Origin: Cryobacterium psychrophilum
GTDB taxonomy: Bacteria > Actinomycetota > Actinomycetes > Actinomycetales > Microbacteriaceae
Length of the DNA: 64,000 nt
Direction: 5' to 3'
NCBI RefSeq assembly: GCF_004365915.1
Contig: NZ_SODI01000001.1
Coordinates: 2,356,001-2,420,000 of the forward strand
This document shows, one piece after another, positions 47,498 to 56,947 of this stretch; the stretch's first letter is position 1; every line of letters starts with the position of its first letter. A model generated the notes under the pieces. It saw nothing but the letters and a program-made list of their open reading frames with translations, searched no databases and was not told where the DNA came from. Position numbers and translations under genes: made by a program.

Positions 47498-48469
47498 ATG
47501 TCCCGTCGTCCTGTTCGTCACGTTCCCAAAGACTCCTCGCGCCGTCGCGTCTGGGTGTATGCGGCCGTGAGCGCGTTCATTCTCTTCGACGTTGCACTGA
47601 TCGCCTTTGCGCTCGGAACCACCAAGGCCGATGCCGACGTTGCGCCGGGCGTTGTTCCCACGCCCTCCTCATCGGTCACGTCCACGCCGAGCGCGTCGCC
47701 CGTGCCGGAGGCCGCAGCTGTTGCCGCAAGCACGATCGTGGCCGTGCCGGCCACCCGCCTGCTCTCGGCCGTTGACGGCACGACGGCCTGGCGGGCCACT
47801 ACCGGTACCTGCCCGGCGGCCGTGGCGTCCCCCGAGGTCACCACGGACTCCGGTGCCACGTGGACCACGACGGATGCAACCGGTCCCACCGACGTGACGA
47901 GCGTGCAGGCCCTGTCGGCGCAGAGCGGCAGCGTCGTTGAAATCGTGGGCCTCGACATCGCCGATTGCGCCCCGGAGTTCGTGAAGACGTTCGTGGGTGG
48001 CGACAACTTTCGCGCGTACCCCGGGCAGCTCGATGACCAGTGGTATGTCGACCCGGCCAACCGTGCCGAGGTGCATGCGCCGTCCGGTGCCTCACCAGCG
48101 CCCTGCGACGCCGTGCTGGCACTCGCTCCGCGCGGCCCCGCTGCGGCTGCCGCGCTCTGCGACGGCGACCAACTGTTCGTGACGACCGATGGCGCCGCCA
48201 CCTGGTCGCCGCCGGTGAGCCTGCCGGGCACGGTCAATCTGGCTTCGACCGAGACGGGCTACGTCGCGGCAGTGGCTGGCGCGGCAGGGTGTTCCGGCGT
48301 GCAGATTCAGGCGCTGTCGCCCGAACTTGCCGCCACCGTGAGTGGATGCCTGGCCGTGGCGGGCGACCTGGCTGGCAACGTCGCCCTGTCATCGGCCGGT
48401 GGCACCCTCTGGGTGTGGGCAGGAGACACTGTGGCCCGCAGCGCCGACGCCGGGGCCACCTGGCAGTAA
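47498..48469 (+). CDS. membrane-anchored extracellular BNR-repeat-like protein of exopolysaccharide cluster
   Basis: 323-aa protein with a basic N-terminus (RRPVRHVPKDSSRRR), one membrane segment at residues ~18-42, and a Ser/Thr/Pro-rich linker. The outer domain has repeated strands of the sialidase/BNR type: TTDSGATWTTTD, TTDGAATWSPP and a final RSADAGATW. Such Asp-box repeats build beta-propellers; catalytic activity is not implied. It starts three bases after the phosphatase gene, so it is part of the same operon. Function is inferred only as cell-envelope or exopolysaccharide related. Confidence 0.78.
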   Translation: MSRRPVRHVPKDSSRRRVWVYAAVSAFILFDVALIAFALGTTKADADVAPGVVPTPSSSVTSTPSASPVPEAAAVAASTIVAVPATRLLSAVDGTTAWRATTGTCPAAVASPEVTTDSGATWTTTDATGPTDVTSVQALSAQSGSVVEIVGLDIADCAPEFVKTFVGGDNFRAYPGQLDDQWYVDPANRAEVHAPSGASPAPCDAVLALAPRGPAAAAALCDGDQLFVTTDGAATWSPPVSLPGTVNLASTETGYVAAVAGAAGCSGVQIQALSPELAATVSGCLAVAGDLAGNVALSSAGGTLWVWAGDTVARSADAGATWQ

Positions 48470-48732
48470 GAACGCCCCCGTCCACTGGAGGTAGTTCCCG
48501 AGTCGGGCCAATCGTCTTCTCGCCATCGTTCGTCGGCAGCGCGCAACCGCGTAGCTCTCGTCGTTGGCTTCTTTCGACACGGTGGAGGGCGCTGAGAGTT
48601 CGTTAGCGTGAAGCAGTGCCCCGGGATCTGTTTCCGGGCCTTGCTTTTGTATGCCCGTCGCTCCCCGGCAGGGCACGGATGGCAGAAAGGGCGTACTTCG
48701 CGCCGATAGGGTCAATGTATGAGGATTCAAGC

Positions 48733-50046
48733 ATGAAGATATCTGTCATCGGCTGCGGCTACCTTGGTGCGGTTCACGCTTCCGCCATGGCGGAGCTCGG
48801 TCACGAGGTGATCGGGATCGACGTTGACGCCGCCAAGATTGCGCACCTCTCCGAGGGCAGACCGCCATTCTTCGAACCGGGGCTGCCTGCGGTTCTCACC
48901 TCGGCCATGGCGTCCGGTCGGCTTCGTTTCAGCTCCGATATTGCCGACGCCGCTGGCGCTCGGGTGCATTTCATTGCCGTGGGCACGCCCCAGAAACCGG
49001 GCAGCTATGCCGCCGACCTCACCTACGTTGACTCTGCGATTGAGGCGCTCCTTCCGCACCTGAACGCCGGCGACCTCGTCGTGGGCAAGAGCACGGTGCC
49101 GGTGGGCACCGCGGCTCGCCTCGCGGGCGTCATGGAGGCCTCCGGTAGCGGGGCAAGTCTCGCCTGGAATCCCGAGTTCCTGCGGGAGGGGTTTGCGGTG
49201 CAGGACACCATCAGCCCCGACCGCCTCGTTTATGGCGTGCCGGACGGCGAGCCAGGCACGCACGCGACCGCCCTGTTGAGCGAGGTGTACGCCGCGGCAC
49301 TCGTTGCGAACACGCCGCTCGTCGTCACTGACTATGCCACCGCCGAACTCGTGAAGGTGGCCGCGAACGCCTTCCTTGCCACCAAAATCAGCTTCATCAA
49401 CGCCATGGCTGAAATCGCCGAGGTCACCGGTGCCGACGTCACCCAGCTGGCGGATGCCATCGGCTACGACGTGCGCATCGGCCGCCGCTTCCTGAACGCC
49501 GGCGTGGGCTTCGGTGGTGGTTGCCTGCCGAAGGATATTCGTGCATTCACCGCTCGCGCCGAAGAACTGGGCCGCGGCGAATCGGTGGCCTTCCTGAAAG
49601 AGGTCGACGGGATCAACCTCCGACGCCGCAAGCGCGTGATAGACCTCGCCGTCTCCGCCCTGGATGACTCGGCATACAACAAGAAGGTTGCGGTGCTCGG
49701 GCTGAGCTTCAAGCCGCACTCGGACGATGTGCGTGACTCGCCGGCACTTGATGTTGCGGTGCAGCTGCGCGGGTTGGGCGCCGACGTGACGGCGACGGAT
49801 CCGCAGGCGATTGAAAATTCACGCGCGCGGCATCCGCAGCTGAACTACTCCACCGATATCGAGGAGACCCTGCGCGATGCCGATGCCGTCGTGCTCGTGA
49901 CGGAATGGCCGGAATTCAAGGAGATTGATCCCGTGTGGGCGAAGTCCCTGGTGCGCACCGCCACGATCATCGACGGCCGCAACACCCTTAACGCGGAAGC
50001 CTGGCGTGCCGCCGGTTGGAACTACCAGGCACTCGGCCGCCCGTAG
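48733..50046 (+). CDS. ugd: UDP-glucose 6-dehydrogenase
   Basis: 437-aa NAD-dependent enzyme oxidising UDP-glucose to UDP-glucuronate for envelope polysaccharides. N-terminal fold MKISVIGCGYLGAVHA, the AVGTPQ motif near 85, catalytic Cys in GFGGGCLPKDIRAF near 260, and C-terminal GLSFKPHSDDVRDSPA near 325. I choose ATG 48733 because GAGGA lies eight bases upstream; ATG 48715 is possible. TAGGGT at 48707-48712 may be its -10 box, so it may be transcribed apart from the upstream cluster. Confidence 0.94.
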   Translation: MKISVIGCGYLGAVHASAMAELGHEVIGIDVDAAKIAHLSEGRPPFFEPGLPAVLTSAMASGRLRFSSDIADAAGARVHFIAVGTPQKPGSYAADLTYVDSAIEALLPHLNAGDLVVGKSTVPVGTAARLAGVMEASGSGASLAWNPEFLREGFAVQDTISPDRLVYGVPDGEPGTHATALLSEVYAAALVANTPLVVTDYATAELVKVAANAFLATKISFINAMAEIAEVTGADVTQLADAIGYDVRIGRRFLNAGVGFGGGCLPKDIRAFTARAEELGRGESVAFLKEVDGINLRRRKRVIDLAVSALDDSAYNKKVAVLGLSFKPHSDDVRDSPALDVAVQLRGLGADVTATDPQAIENSRARHPQLNYSTDIEETLRDADAVVLVTEWPEFKEIDPVWAKSLVRTATIIDGRNTLNAEAWRAAGWNYQALGRP

Positions 50047-50114
50047 TCAGCAGCACCAGTGTCTTCGGGGCTGGCCCTGGCCCGCCCCGGGCGGCCTGGC
50101 CCGGATAGCTGGGG

Positions 50115-51071
50115 CTAGACGACCGATCTGGCACGCAACGCGGCCCCGAGCAGGGTGGAGTCGGGGCCGAGGATAGCGGGCAGCACCGTCGGTCGTCGAT
50201 GAAAGCTCAAAAGGTCGTCGAGCCGGCGGCGGAGCGGAACGAAGAGTTCGTCCCCGGCTCGCGCGACTCCGCCGGCGATCACGATGGCCTCCGGTGCGAT
50301 CACGGCCGCAACCTGGGAAATAGCGAGTGCGAGCGCTTCGAGCGCGTCATTCCACACGCCCTCGGCGGCCGTGTCGCCGTTGCGGGCCCGTTCGAGTACG
50401 TCTTCTGCCCCGGTCACCGCGTCGCCCGTGAGGTTGGCGTAGCGGCGAACGATCGCGCCGCCGGAGGCGACAGTGTCGAGGCAACCGTGAGAACCGCACA
50501 GGCACTTCTCGCCCTGGGCGTCAACAATGGAATGGCCGATTCCGCCCGCGAAACCGCCGCCATCGTGGGCCTTGCCGTCGATGAACAGGCTCGCGGTTAT
50601 GCGGGTGCCGAAACGCACGACCACAACGTTCTTGTACGGGCGGGCCGCGCCGAGACGAAACTCTGCCTCACCGATCGCCCGCGCCGTGTTGGAGAACGTG
50701 CTTGGAAGGCGTAGCCGGTCTTCCGTGAGCCTCTTGTATGGAACGTTTGCCCAGCGCAGGCTCGCGGAGAGAATAGCGATGCCCGCGTGGTCATCGACGA
50801 TGCCGGGGGCGATCAGGCCGGCGGCGGTCGGGGTGACCTTCGGAAAATCCCGTGCGAACTGCGTGGTGAGGTCTTCGATGTGCAGCATCAAGGACTCAGC
50901 GGGTGTGACGTCGCACACGGGAGTCGAGGTGTGACTGAAGCCGAGCATCTGTCCGCTGTTGTCGAAGAGCGCAGCCTTCGTGCTGCCATGGCGCGCGTCG
51001 AAAGCCAGCACGGCCGCCCCCTGACCAAGTGGAAGAGGATGTAACGATGTCGCGGTGTCAGCGGTGTGCAA
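50115..51071 (-). CDS. ROK-family protein with degenerate kinase motifs
   Basis: 318-aa member of the ROK (repressor, ORF, kinase) family by overall order. The phosphate-1 strand reads FDARHGSTKAALFD where sugar kinases have DxGGT. The region that should hold the catalytic Asp (END) reads FSNTARAIGEAEF. The GTGIG loop reads FGTRITASL. The zinc motif CLCGSHGCLD is intact. With three catalytic positions altered, a normal sugar-kinase role is doubtful; it may sense a sugar or act on an unusual substrate. There is no N-terminal DNA-binding domain. TTG 51071 follows AAGGA. It lies downstream of manD on the same strand, so it may belong to the glucuronate cluster. Confidence 0.78.
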   Translation of the reverse strand: MHTADTATSLHPLPLGQGAAVLAFDARHGSTKAALFDNSGQMLGFSHTSTPVCDVTPAESLMLHIEDLTTQFARDFPKVTPTAAGLIAPGIVDDHAGIAILSASLRWANVPYKRLTEDRLRLPSTFSNTARAIGEAEFRLGAARPYKNVVVVRFGTRITASLFIDGKAHDGGGFAGGIGHSIVDAQGEKCLCGSHGCLDTVASGGAIVRRYANLTGDAVTGAEDVLERARNGDTAAEGVWNDALEALALAISQVAAVIAPEAIVIAGGVARAGDELFVPLRRRLDDLLSFHRRPTVLPAILGPDSTLLGAALRARSVV

Positions 51072-51340
51072 AATGGATCCTTGGAGTCAGTGGGGCGCGC
51101 GCACGCGGTCGATAATGCACCGCTGGATCAGCCTACGACTCAAAATTTTGGATCGGTAGGTTGTGAACATCTGTGCGAACATTCTAGGGGTTGGTTCCCA
51201 CCCATTTCGTCGTTCCGTCGAGCGTGCCGGTTATCGGGTCACAGGTTCGCGGGCATCGAGCCCGTGCAGCTCGCTGCGCCGAGGCATTCCCTCCCCATCG
51301 CCCGTAACCGGATGCCGGACGGCATAGACCTGAATGCCCG
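51072..51340. other. gap between ROK gene and manD
   Basis: 269 bases without a gene. A 10-bp palindrome CAAAATTTTG lies at 51141-51150; it differs from the operator-like palindrome at 54222. Confidence 0.4.
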
Positions 51341-52573
51341 CTACCAGTCGTGCATCGTGCCGTCGCGCTGTAGCCGGTTCACCGGCAGATACGCCTGCGT
51401 GTACTCGAAGCCAGCGGCCAGCTCTTCGTTGTACCCCACGCCGAGTCCGGGGTTGTTGCCCGGGTGAAGCAGTCCGTTCTCAAAGATATAGCTCGTGTCG
51501 AACACCGAGAGTGTGTCCTCGGAGTGCTTCATGTATTCCTGAATACCGAAGTTGTGAATGGCCAGGTCGAGGTGCAGGGCTGCGGCCTGTCCGACCGGCG
51601 AGATGTCGGTCGGTCCGTGGAATCCGGACTTGATCTGGTAAATGGCGGCGAAGTCCATGATCTTCTTCAGGGCGCTAATTCCCCCCGTGTGCGTCACGGC
51701 ACTGCGCACGTAGTCGATGAGCTGCTCGGTGATGAGTGTCTGGTAGTCGAAGACGGTGTTGAAGATCTCGCCGATGGCGAGCGGCGTTGTGGTCTGGGCG
51801 CGCACCCGCCGCAGGGCTTCCTGGTTTTCGGCGGGCGTGCAGTCCTCCAGCCAGAAGAGGTCGTAGGGCTCGAGTGACTTGCCCAGAATTGCGGCTTCGT
51901 TGGGTGTGAGTCGGTGGTGCCCGTCATGCAGCAGCGGCAGGTCGTGACCGAACTCCTCGCGGACGGCCGCAAAGATCGTGGGGATATGCCGCAGATAGGC
52001 GCGGCTGTCCCATGCCTCCTCCGTGGGAATCGAGGTGCGCCTGGCCGGTTCGTAGTCGTAGCGTTCGCCCGGTTTCTGATTGGAGGCCACTCCGTAGACC
52101 TGTCCGAGGCCCGGCACTCCGGTCTGAACGCGGATCGCCTTGAATCCCTGGTCCAGGTGATTTTGGATGGAGGCGAACAGCGAAGGCAGGTCCGAGCCGG
52201 AGGCATGGCCGTAGGCAAGGGCACCGGTTCGGGAGGCGCCTCCGAGCAGCTGGTACACCGGTTGGCCGGTCACCTTGCCCTTGATATCCCACAGGGCCAC
52301 GTCAACGGCGGCGATCGCGGCCATGGTGACGGGACCGCGGCGCCAGTACGCCCCGCGGTAGAGGTACTGCCAGGTGTCTTCGATGTTCTGCGGGTCCCGG
52401 CCGATCAACAGGGGAACGATATGTTCCCGCAGGTAGGCCACAACCGAGAGTTCGCGCCCGTTCAGCGTGGCATCGCCGAGGCCGGTCACGCCGTCCGAGG
52501 TGGTGATGCGGAGGGTGACGAAGTTTCGTCCGGGACTCGTGACGAAGACCTCGGCGCGTTCAATGACGCTCAT
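51341..52573 (-). CDS. manD: mannonate dehydratase, enolase superfamily (ManD/RspA type)
   Basis: 410-aa enzyme expected to dehydrate D-mannonate to 2-keto-3-deoxygluconate. It has a capping N-terminus ([17 protein letters not shown]), a barrel with metal ligands in [14 protein letters not shown] (Asp near 215), WLEDCTPAE (Glu near 240) and AIGEIFNT (Glu near 266), and the C-terminal [10 protein letters not shown] with His near 316. These features and the long 150s loop ([16 protein letters not shown]) match the ManD subgroup rather than UxuA. It overlaps uxaC by four bases (ATGA), forming one operon for glucuronate breakdown. Confidence 0.92.
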   Translation of the reverse strand: MSVIERAEVFVTSPGRNFVTLRITTSDGVTGLGDATLNGRELSVVAYLREHIVPLLIGRDPQNIEDTWQYLYRGAYWRRGPVTMAAIAAVDVALWDIKGKVTGQPVYQLLGGASRTGALAYGHASGSDLPSLFASIQNHLDQGFKAIRVQTGVPGLGQVYGVASNQKPGERYDYEPARRTSIPTEEAWDSRAYLRHIPTIFAAVREEFGHDLPLLHDGHHRLTPNEAAILGKSLEPYDLFWLEDCTPAENQEALRRVRAQTTTPLAIGEIFNTVFDYQTLITEQLIDYVRSAVTHTGGISALKKIMDFAAIYQIKSGFHGPTDISPVGQAAALHLDLAIHNFGIQEYMKHSEDTLSVFDTSYIFENGLLHPGNNPGLGVGYNEELAAGFEYTQAYLPVNRLQRDGTMHDW

Positions 52574-54054
52574 CGCGCGGCTCTTTCCTGTTGGGGGGTC
52601 TGTGCTGGTGTGCTCGCGGTCTCGCCCGCATCCCGGCGTTTGTAGGCCAGGAGGGGAAGCGTATAGGCGAGGTCGATGGCGGTTTCGGTTGCCTCATCGA
52701 AGCTGAGGCGATGTTCGGCGACCAGCTTGGCGAGGTATCCGGCGTCGATGCGCCGGGAGAGATCGTGACGCGCCGGAATAGAGGTGAATGCCCGGGTGTC
52801 GTCGACAAAGCCGCTCGTGTTGTAGAAGCCGGCCGTTTCGGTGACGAGCTCGCGGAAACGCGCCATGCCGCCGGGGGAATCGAGGAACCACCATGGTGCC
52901 CCGAGGCGCACGGAGGGATACGCGCCGGCAAGCGGAGCGAGTTCGCGCGAGTACACGGTCTCGTCGATCGTGAAGAGAATGATCCGAAAACGAGGGTCGA
53001 GCCCGAAAGCGTTCAGCAGGGGGTGGATTCCCCGTGTGTAGTCGATCGCACGCGGAATATCGAAGCCGTGATCGGGCCCGAACGTCTGCGCGATCTCGTC
53101 CGAGTGGTCGCGCTGCACCCCCGGGTGCAGTTGCATGACGAGTCCGTCCTCAACCGACATGCGCGCGCTCTCGAAGAGCATGTTCGCGGCGAACGCTGCG
53201 CCCTTCGCGGCATCGACGGGGCATTGGAGGGCTTCGGCGAAGATTCGCTCGGCATCCGAAGCCGACAGCGGGGTCGTGTCGGCGCTCAGGTGACCGTGAT
53301 CCGTCGCGAGCGCACCCGCTGCCACGAACGCGAAGCGCCGCTCCTGCACCGCGGCGAGAAAGCTCCGGTAGTCGGTAATGTCGGTGCCGTTGCGGGTGGC
53401 GAGCGAGCGAATCGATGCTCTCCAGCCTGCACGGTCGGGGTAGAAGATTCCGTCGGGTCGGAAGGTGGGAATGACGCGCGCGCCCCAACCGTCGGCGGCC
53501 AGCGCTGCGTGCTCGCTCAGGTCGGAATCGGGCGCATCCGTTGTGCTCAGGACCTCGATATTGAACCGGTTAAACAGCTCTCGGATACGAAATTCCGGCC
53601 TGGCGAGGGTGGCCGAGAGCTGGTCGTAGATCGCGTCGGCGCTCGCCGCGGAGGGCTCTTCGGTGATCCCGAAGACCTCCACGAGCTCGTGCTCCATCCA
53701 GTAGCGCGTGGGGGTGCCCCGAAACAGCTTCCAGTTTTCGGCGAACCGACGCCACACAGCGCGATGGTCCGTCTCGTACCCGGCCGCAGGATCGAGGGGG
53801 CGCACACCGAGGTCCTCGGTGCGCAGGCCCTGAGATACGAGCATGCGCACGAGGTAGTGGTCCGGAATGATCAGCAGCTCGGCGGGGTCACCGAAGGCGT
53901 CGTTGCGATCAATAGCGCCGACGTCGATGTGGCCGTGCATCGAGATGATCGGCAGCTCGGCACTGCTCGCGTAGATCTCCCTGGCGATTTCTCGCTGCAG
54001 GGGGTCGGTGGGGAGCGCCCGGTCGGGATGAAGTCTCCATGTCGGCTTCGCCAT
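52570..54054 (-). CDS. uxaC: glucuronate isomerase
   Basis: 494-aa amidohydrolase-fold isomerase converting D-glucuronate to D-fructuronate (and galacturonate to tagaturonate). N-terminal [19 protein letters not shown], metal-binding [13 protein letters not shown] (His-x-His near 38-40), the GRAW-type C-terminal region ([16 protein letters not shown] near 415) and the final [20 protein letters not shown] 54054 has GAGGAGGAGG upstream, an unusually strong ribosome-binding site. It is the first gene of the minus-strand operon and is divergent from the LacI-type regulator. Confidence 0.94.
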   Translation of the reverse strand: MAKPTWRLHPDRALPTDPLQREIAREIYASSAELPIISMHGHIDVGAIDRNDAFGDPAELLIIPDHYLVRMLVSQGLRTEDLGVRPLDPAAGYETDHRAVWRRFAENWKLFRGTPTRYWMEHELVEVFGITEEPSAASADAIYDQLSATLARPEFRIRELFNRFNIEVLSTTDAPDSDLSEHAALAADGWGARVIPTFRPDGIFYPDRAGWRASIRSLATRNGTDITDYRSFLAAVQERRFAFVAAGALATDHGHLSADTTPLSASDAERIFAEALQCPVDAAKGAAFAANMLFESARMSVEDGLVMQLHPGVQRDHSDEIAQTFGPDHGFDIPRAIDYTRGIHPLLNAFGLDPRFRIILFTIDETVYSRELAPLAGAYPSVRLGAPWWFLDSPGGMARFRELVTETAGFYNTSGFVDDTRAFTSIPARHDLSRRIDAGYLAKLVAEHRLSFDEATETAIDLAYTLPLLAYKRRDAGETASTPAQTPQQERAAR

Positions 54055-54287
54055 TCTCTGCCTCCTCCTCGAAACAAAACAAAAGTTGTTGCAGTTCACG
54101 AGCGGCACGGGGTCCGATCGGTTTGAACCAACTATATGCACGCATTGCGGCCCGGCGCGAGGGAATGGTTGCCGCTAGGCCGTCAAATCTTGCCCTCATC
54201 ATATTGGCACTTGACGAAACACTGCAAAGCTTTGCAGACTTGTCTTGTGCTCGAACATCGTCAGATGCGAAGAGGGTGGTGCCCAAC
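54055..54287. promoter_or_regulatory. divergent promoter region of uxaC and the LacI-type regulator
   Basis: Holds the palindrome at 54222. TTGACG at 54211-54216 and CAGACT at 54235-54240 are spaced 18 bases and could be the plus-strand -35 and -10 boxes, with the palindrome between them. Confidence 0.55.
54222..54237. promoter_or_regulatory. LacI-family operator
   Basis: Perfect 16-bp palindrome CTGCAAAGCTTTGCAG, with the TGCAA-TTGCA core typical of LacI/GalR-family sites. It sits between uxaC and the LacI-type gene, over the predicted plus-strand promoter, so it probably controls both directions. Confidence 0.75.
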
Positions 54288-55298
54288 ATGTCTGTGACAA
54301 TTCGTGATGTCGCCCGTGTCGCCGGAGTCTCCATCTCCACGGTCTCCCGCGCCCTGGCCAACCCGGAGCAGGTCGCCGAGGCCACGCGCCACCAGGTGCA
54401 GGAAACGGCTCGAACCATGGGCTACCGGCCAAACCGCAACGCTCGCGCGCTCATCACCGGGCGTACCGGGAGCATTGGCCTCGTCGTGCCCGATTTGGAA
54501 AACCCGTTCTTCGGCTCAATTTGCAAGGGGGTGCAGGCCCGCGCCCGCGCCGCCGGCTACGCCGTGTTCATCGCCGACACCGACGAGGACGCCACGCTGG
54601 AGGACGAGGTCGTGCGAAGCCTGGGGAAACAGGTCGACGGCGTCATTCTCTGCTCGCCGCGCGGTTCCGACGAGAACGTGGCGAAAGCGGCTGAGGACGG
54701 TGCCCTCATTGTGATCAACCGCACGCTGGCCGACATTTCGTCAATCACGTTTGACAACAGTGGCGGAGCGCGATCGGTCATGCGCCATCTCGTAGCCCTG
54801 GGGCATCGCCGAATCGCCTACGCGGCCGGGCCGCTCAACTCCTGGTCCAACCGGGAACGGGCGCTGGCCCTCCGCGAATATACGGCCGAGACCGCTGGCA
54901 TTGAGCTCGTCGAAATCGGAAATTTTCCGCCAGTGTTCGCCGGTGGGGTCCAGGCGGCAGACCTCGCGATCGCGAGCGGCGCGACGGCCATCGTTGCCTT
55001 CAACGACCTCGTTGCCGCAGGACTCGTGGATCGCCTGCGTCATCGCGGCCTGAGCGTTCCGGGCGATATCAGCGTGGCCGGCTTCGACAACGTGCCAATG
55101 TCCGCCCTGGTCTGGCCCAACCTCACCACGGTGGATTCTCCGCGCATCCAGATGGGGCGAGCCAGCGTTGATGCCCTGCTTGACACCGTGCTGGGCCGTT
55201 CCACGGCGCCCCCATCAAATCTTGAGATCCCCGTGGAGCTCGTCGTGCGGCAGTCAACCGGCGTGGTTCGTAGGGCCTGGAGAATCCATGACGAGTGA
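54288..55298 (+). CDS. LacI-family transcription regulator of glucuronate use
   Basis: 336-aa repressor. The N-terminal helix-turn-helix TIRDVARVAGVSISTVSRAL and hinge RPNRNARALITGRTG are followed by the periplasmic-binding-like effector domain (SIGLVVPDLENPFFG onward, ending SVAGFDNVPMSAL and IQMGRASVDALL). ATG 54288 opens MSVTIRDVA. It probably represses itself, uxuB and the divergent uxaC-manD operon through the palindrome at 54222, with a uronate-derived inducer; that is inference from layout. It overlaps uxuB by 11 bases. Confidence 0.93.
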   Translation: MSVTIRDVARVAGVSISTVSRALANPEQVAEATRHQVQETARTMGYRPNRNARALITGRTGSIGLVVPDLENPFFGSICKGVQARARAAGYAVFIADTDEDATLEDEVVRSLGKQVDGVILCSPRGSDENVAKAAEDGALIVINRTLADISSITFDNSGGARSVMRHLVALGHRRIAYAAGPLNSWSNRERALALREYTAETAGIELVEIGNFPPVFAGGVQAADLAIASGATAIVAFNDLVAAGLVDRLRHRGLSVPGDISVAGFDNVPMSALVWPNLTTVDSPRIQMGRASVDALLDTVLGRSTAPPSNLEIPVELVVRQSTGVVRRAWRIHDE

Positions 55299-56838
55299 AA
55301 CCGCATCCGAACGCCTGTCCCTTGCGACCCTGATCCGACTCGCCGGCACCAGTGCCTCGGTCACTCTGCCGGCTATCGACCCGGCGGGCTTATCGATCGG
55401 TATCGTGCACTTGGGTATCGGAGCCTTCCACCGCGCGCACCAGGCGGTCTTCACAGAGGATGCTGCCGCGGCTGCGGGGGAGACGAACTGGGGAATTCTC
55501 GGGGTCACGGGCCGATCAGAATCGGTCGTCGACCAATTGCGCCCACAGGATTGCCTGTACGGCGTGCTGCAGAAGGGCGCAGAGCACACGTCGTTGCGGG
55601 TCGTGGGATCGGTGCGCGAGGTCGCATGGCCGGGCCGCGACTCCCAACTGGTTGTCGAGACACTTGCCAGGCCGACGACGCACATCGCGACGCTCACCAT
55701 CACCGAAAAGGGCTACCTCCGAGCCGCCGACGGCCGCATCGACCTTGATCTGCCAGCGGTGCAGCACGATCGTGACCTCGTCAACAGCGAGTTGCGCGGC
55801 GAGCCCCGCCTTCACGGTGACGAGGCCTTCCCTGCCTCCCACACGCCCATCGGCTTGCTCGTTCGCGGGCTGGCGCGCCGCTTCCGTGAGAACGCGAGGC
55901 CCTTCACCCTGCTCTCCTGCGACAACCTCGTCGACAACGGCTCGGTCACCGGCGCCGTCGTCGGATCGCTCGTGGCGGCGCTCGAACCCTCGACAACGCG
56001 CGACGAGTTCGAGGCGTGGCTCAAGGCATCCGTCACATTCCCCTCGAGCATGGTCGACCGCATCTCGCCGGCCACAACGGACGCCGACCGTGCGGAGGCG
56101 GCGCAGCTGCTGGGCCTGGGGGACGCCGCCCTGGTCGTGGCCGAACCGTTCATTCAGTGGGTGATCGAAGACAACTTTGGGGGTCCGAGGCCCGCCTGGG
56201 AGAAGGCTGGGGCTATTCTGACAACGGATGTGTCCCCCTACGAGCGTACGAAGCTGCGCATCTTGAATTCCACCCATTCGCTGCTCGCCTACCTCGGCGC
56301 GCTGAAGGGCTACGCCACAATCGCACAGGCGATTGCTGATCCAGTCCTGCGGGCCGCGGCACGGTGTGTCATTGACGAAGATATTCTTCCGACTTTGGAG
56401 ACGCCGCCGGGCCTCGACCTGGCGGAATACAGCGATAGCGTGCTTGAACGTTTCACCAACCCGAACCTGCCGCACACCACCGTGCAGGTGGCAATGGACG
56501 GCTCGCAGAAACTCCCCACCCGCATCCTGGGTACCGTCGTGGATTGCCTGGCCGCTGCACACACGCCCGAGGGGCTCGCCCTGACCGTGGCGGCATGGAT
56601 CACCTTCGTTGTTTCGACGCTGACCGTGCACGGAACCCGCCTCGATGACCCGCTCGCCGAGCTACTGCAGAAAACGGCGGCGCGTGCCGACGCGATCGCC
56701 GAGGACCCCGTCGGGCTCGTAGAACGTTTTCTGGCCCTGGAGCAGATCTTCCCCGCCGACGTGCGCGAGTCGGCCGCCTTCCGCGACGCGATCGTGCGGC
56801 AGCTCGGGAGGGTGCAGGAACTCATCGCGGCGAGCTGA
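55288..56838 (+). CDS. uxuB: fructuronate reductase / mannitol dehydrogenase-family oxidoreductase
   Basis: 516-aa polyol-type long-chain dehydrogenase. The N-terminal IVHLGIGAFHRAHQAVFTED is the dinucleotide-binding signature, SCDNLVDNG lies near residue 212, and the catalytic KLRILNSTHSLLAYLG (Lys, Asn, His) near 320-335. By family alone it could act on mannitol or fructuronate. Lying with uxaC and manD and sharing their regulator, reduction of D-fructuronate to D-mannonate is most likely. Together the three enzymes take glucuronate to 2-keto-3-deoxygluconate; no KDG kinase or aldolase is present in the window. GGAG lies five bases before ATG 55288. Confidence 0.9.
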   Translation: MTSETASERLSLATLIRLAGTSASVTLPAIDPAGLSIGIVHLGIGAFHRAHQAVFTEDAAAAAGETNWGILGVTGRSESVVDQLRPQDCLYGVLQKGAEHTSLRVVGSVREVAWPGRDSQLVVETLARPTTHIATLTITEKGYLRAADGRIDLDLPAVQHDRDLVNSELRGEPRLHGDEAFPASHTPIGLLVRGLARRFRENARPFTLLSCDNLVDNGSVTGAVVGSLVAALEPSTTRDEFEAWLKASVTFPSSMVDRISPATTDADRAEAAQLLGLGDAALVVAEPFIQWVIEDNFGGPRPAWEKAGAILTTDVSPYERTKLRILNSTHSLLAYLGALKGYATIAQAIADPVLRAAARCVIDEDILPTLETPPGLDLAEYSDSVLERFTNPNLPHTTVQVAMDGSQKLPTRILGTVVDCLAAAHTPEGLALTVAAWITFVVSTLTVHGTRLDDPLAELLQKTAARADAIAEDPVGLVERFLALEQIFPADVRESAAFRDAIVRQLGRVQELIAAS

Positions 56839-56947
56839 TCGCACGTGATCGTTGCAGGCGGGCAGGCGGGCAGGCGTGACGTGAAGGGCTCTCGTGGACT
56901 GGCTACGCGTTCCTGCCGCACCGCACGAGCGGTCTGTTCCCCGGTTC

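Noticed and set aside
51141..51150. CAAAATTTTG palindrome between the ROK gene and manD as a second operator
   Set aside because: It does not match the operator at 54222, and a 10-bp AT palindrome can arise by chance.
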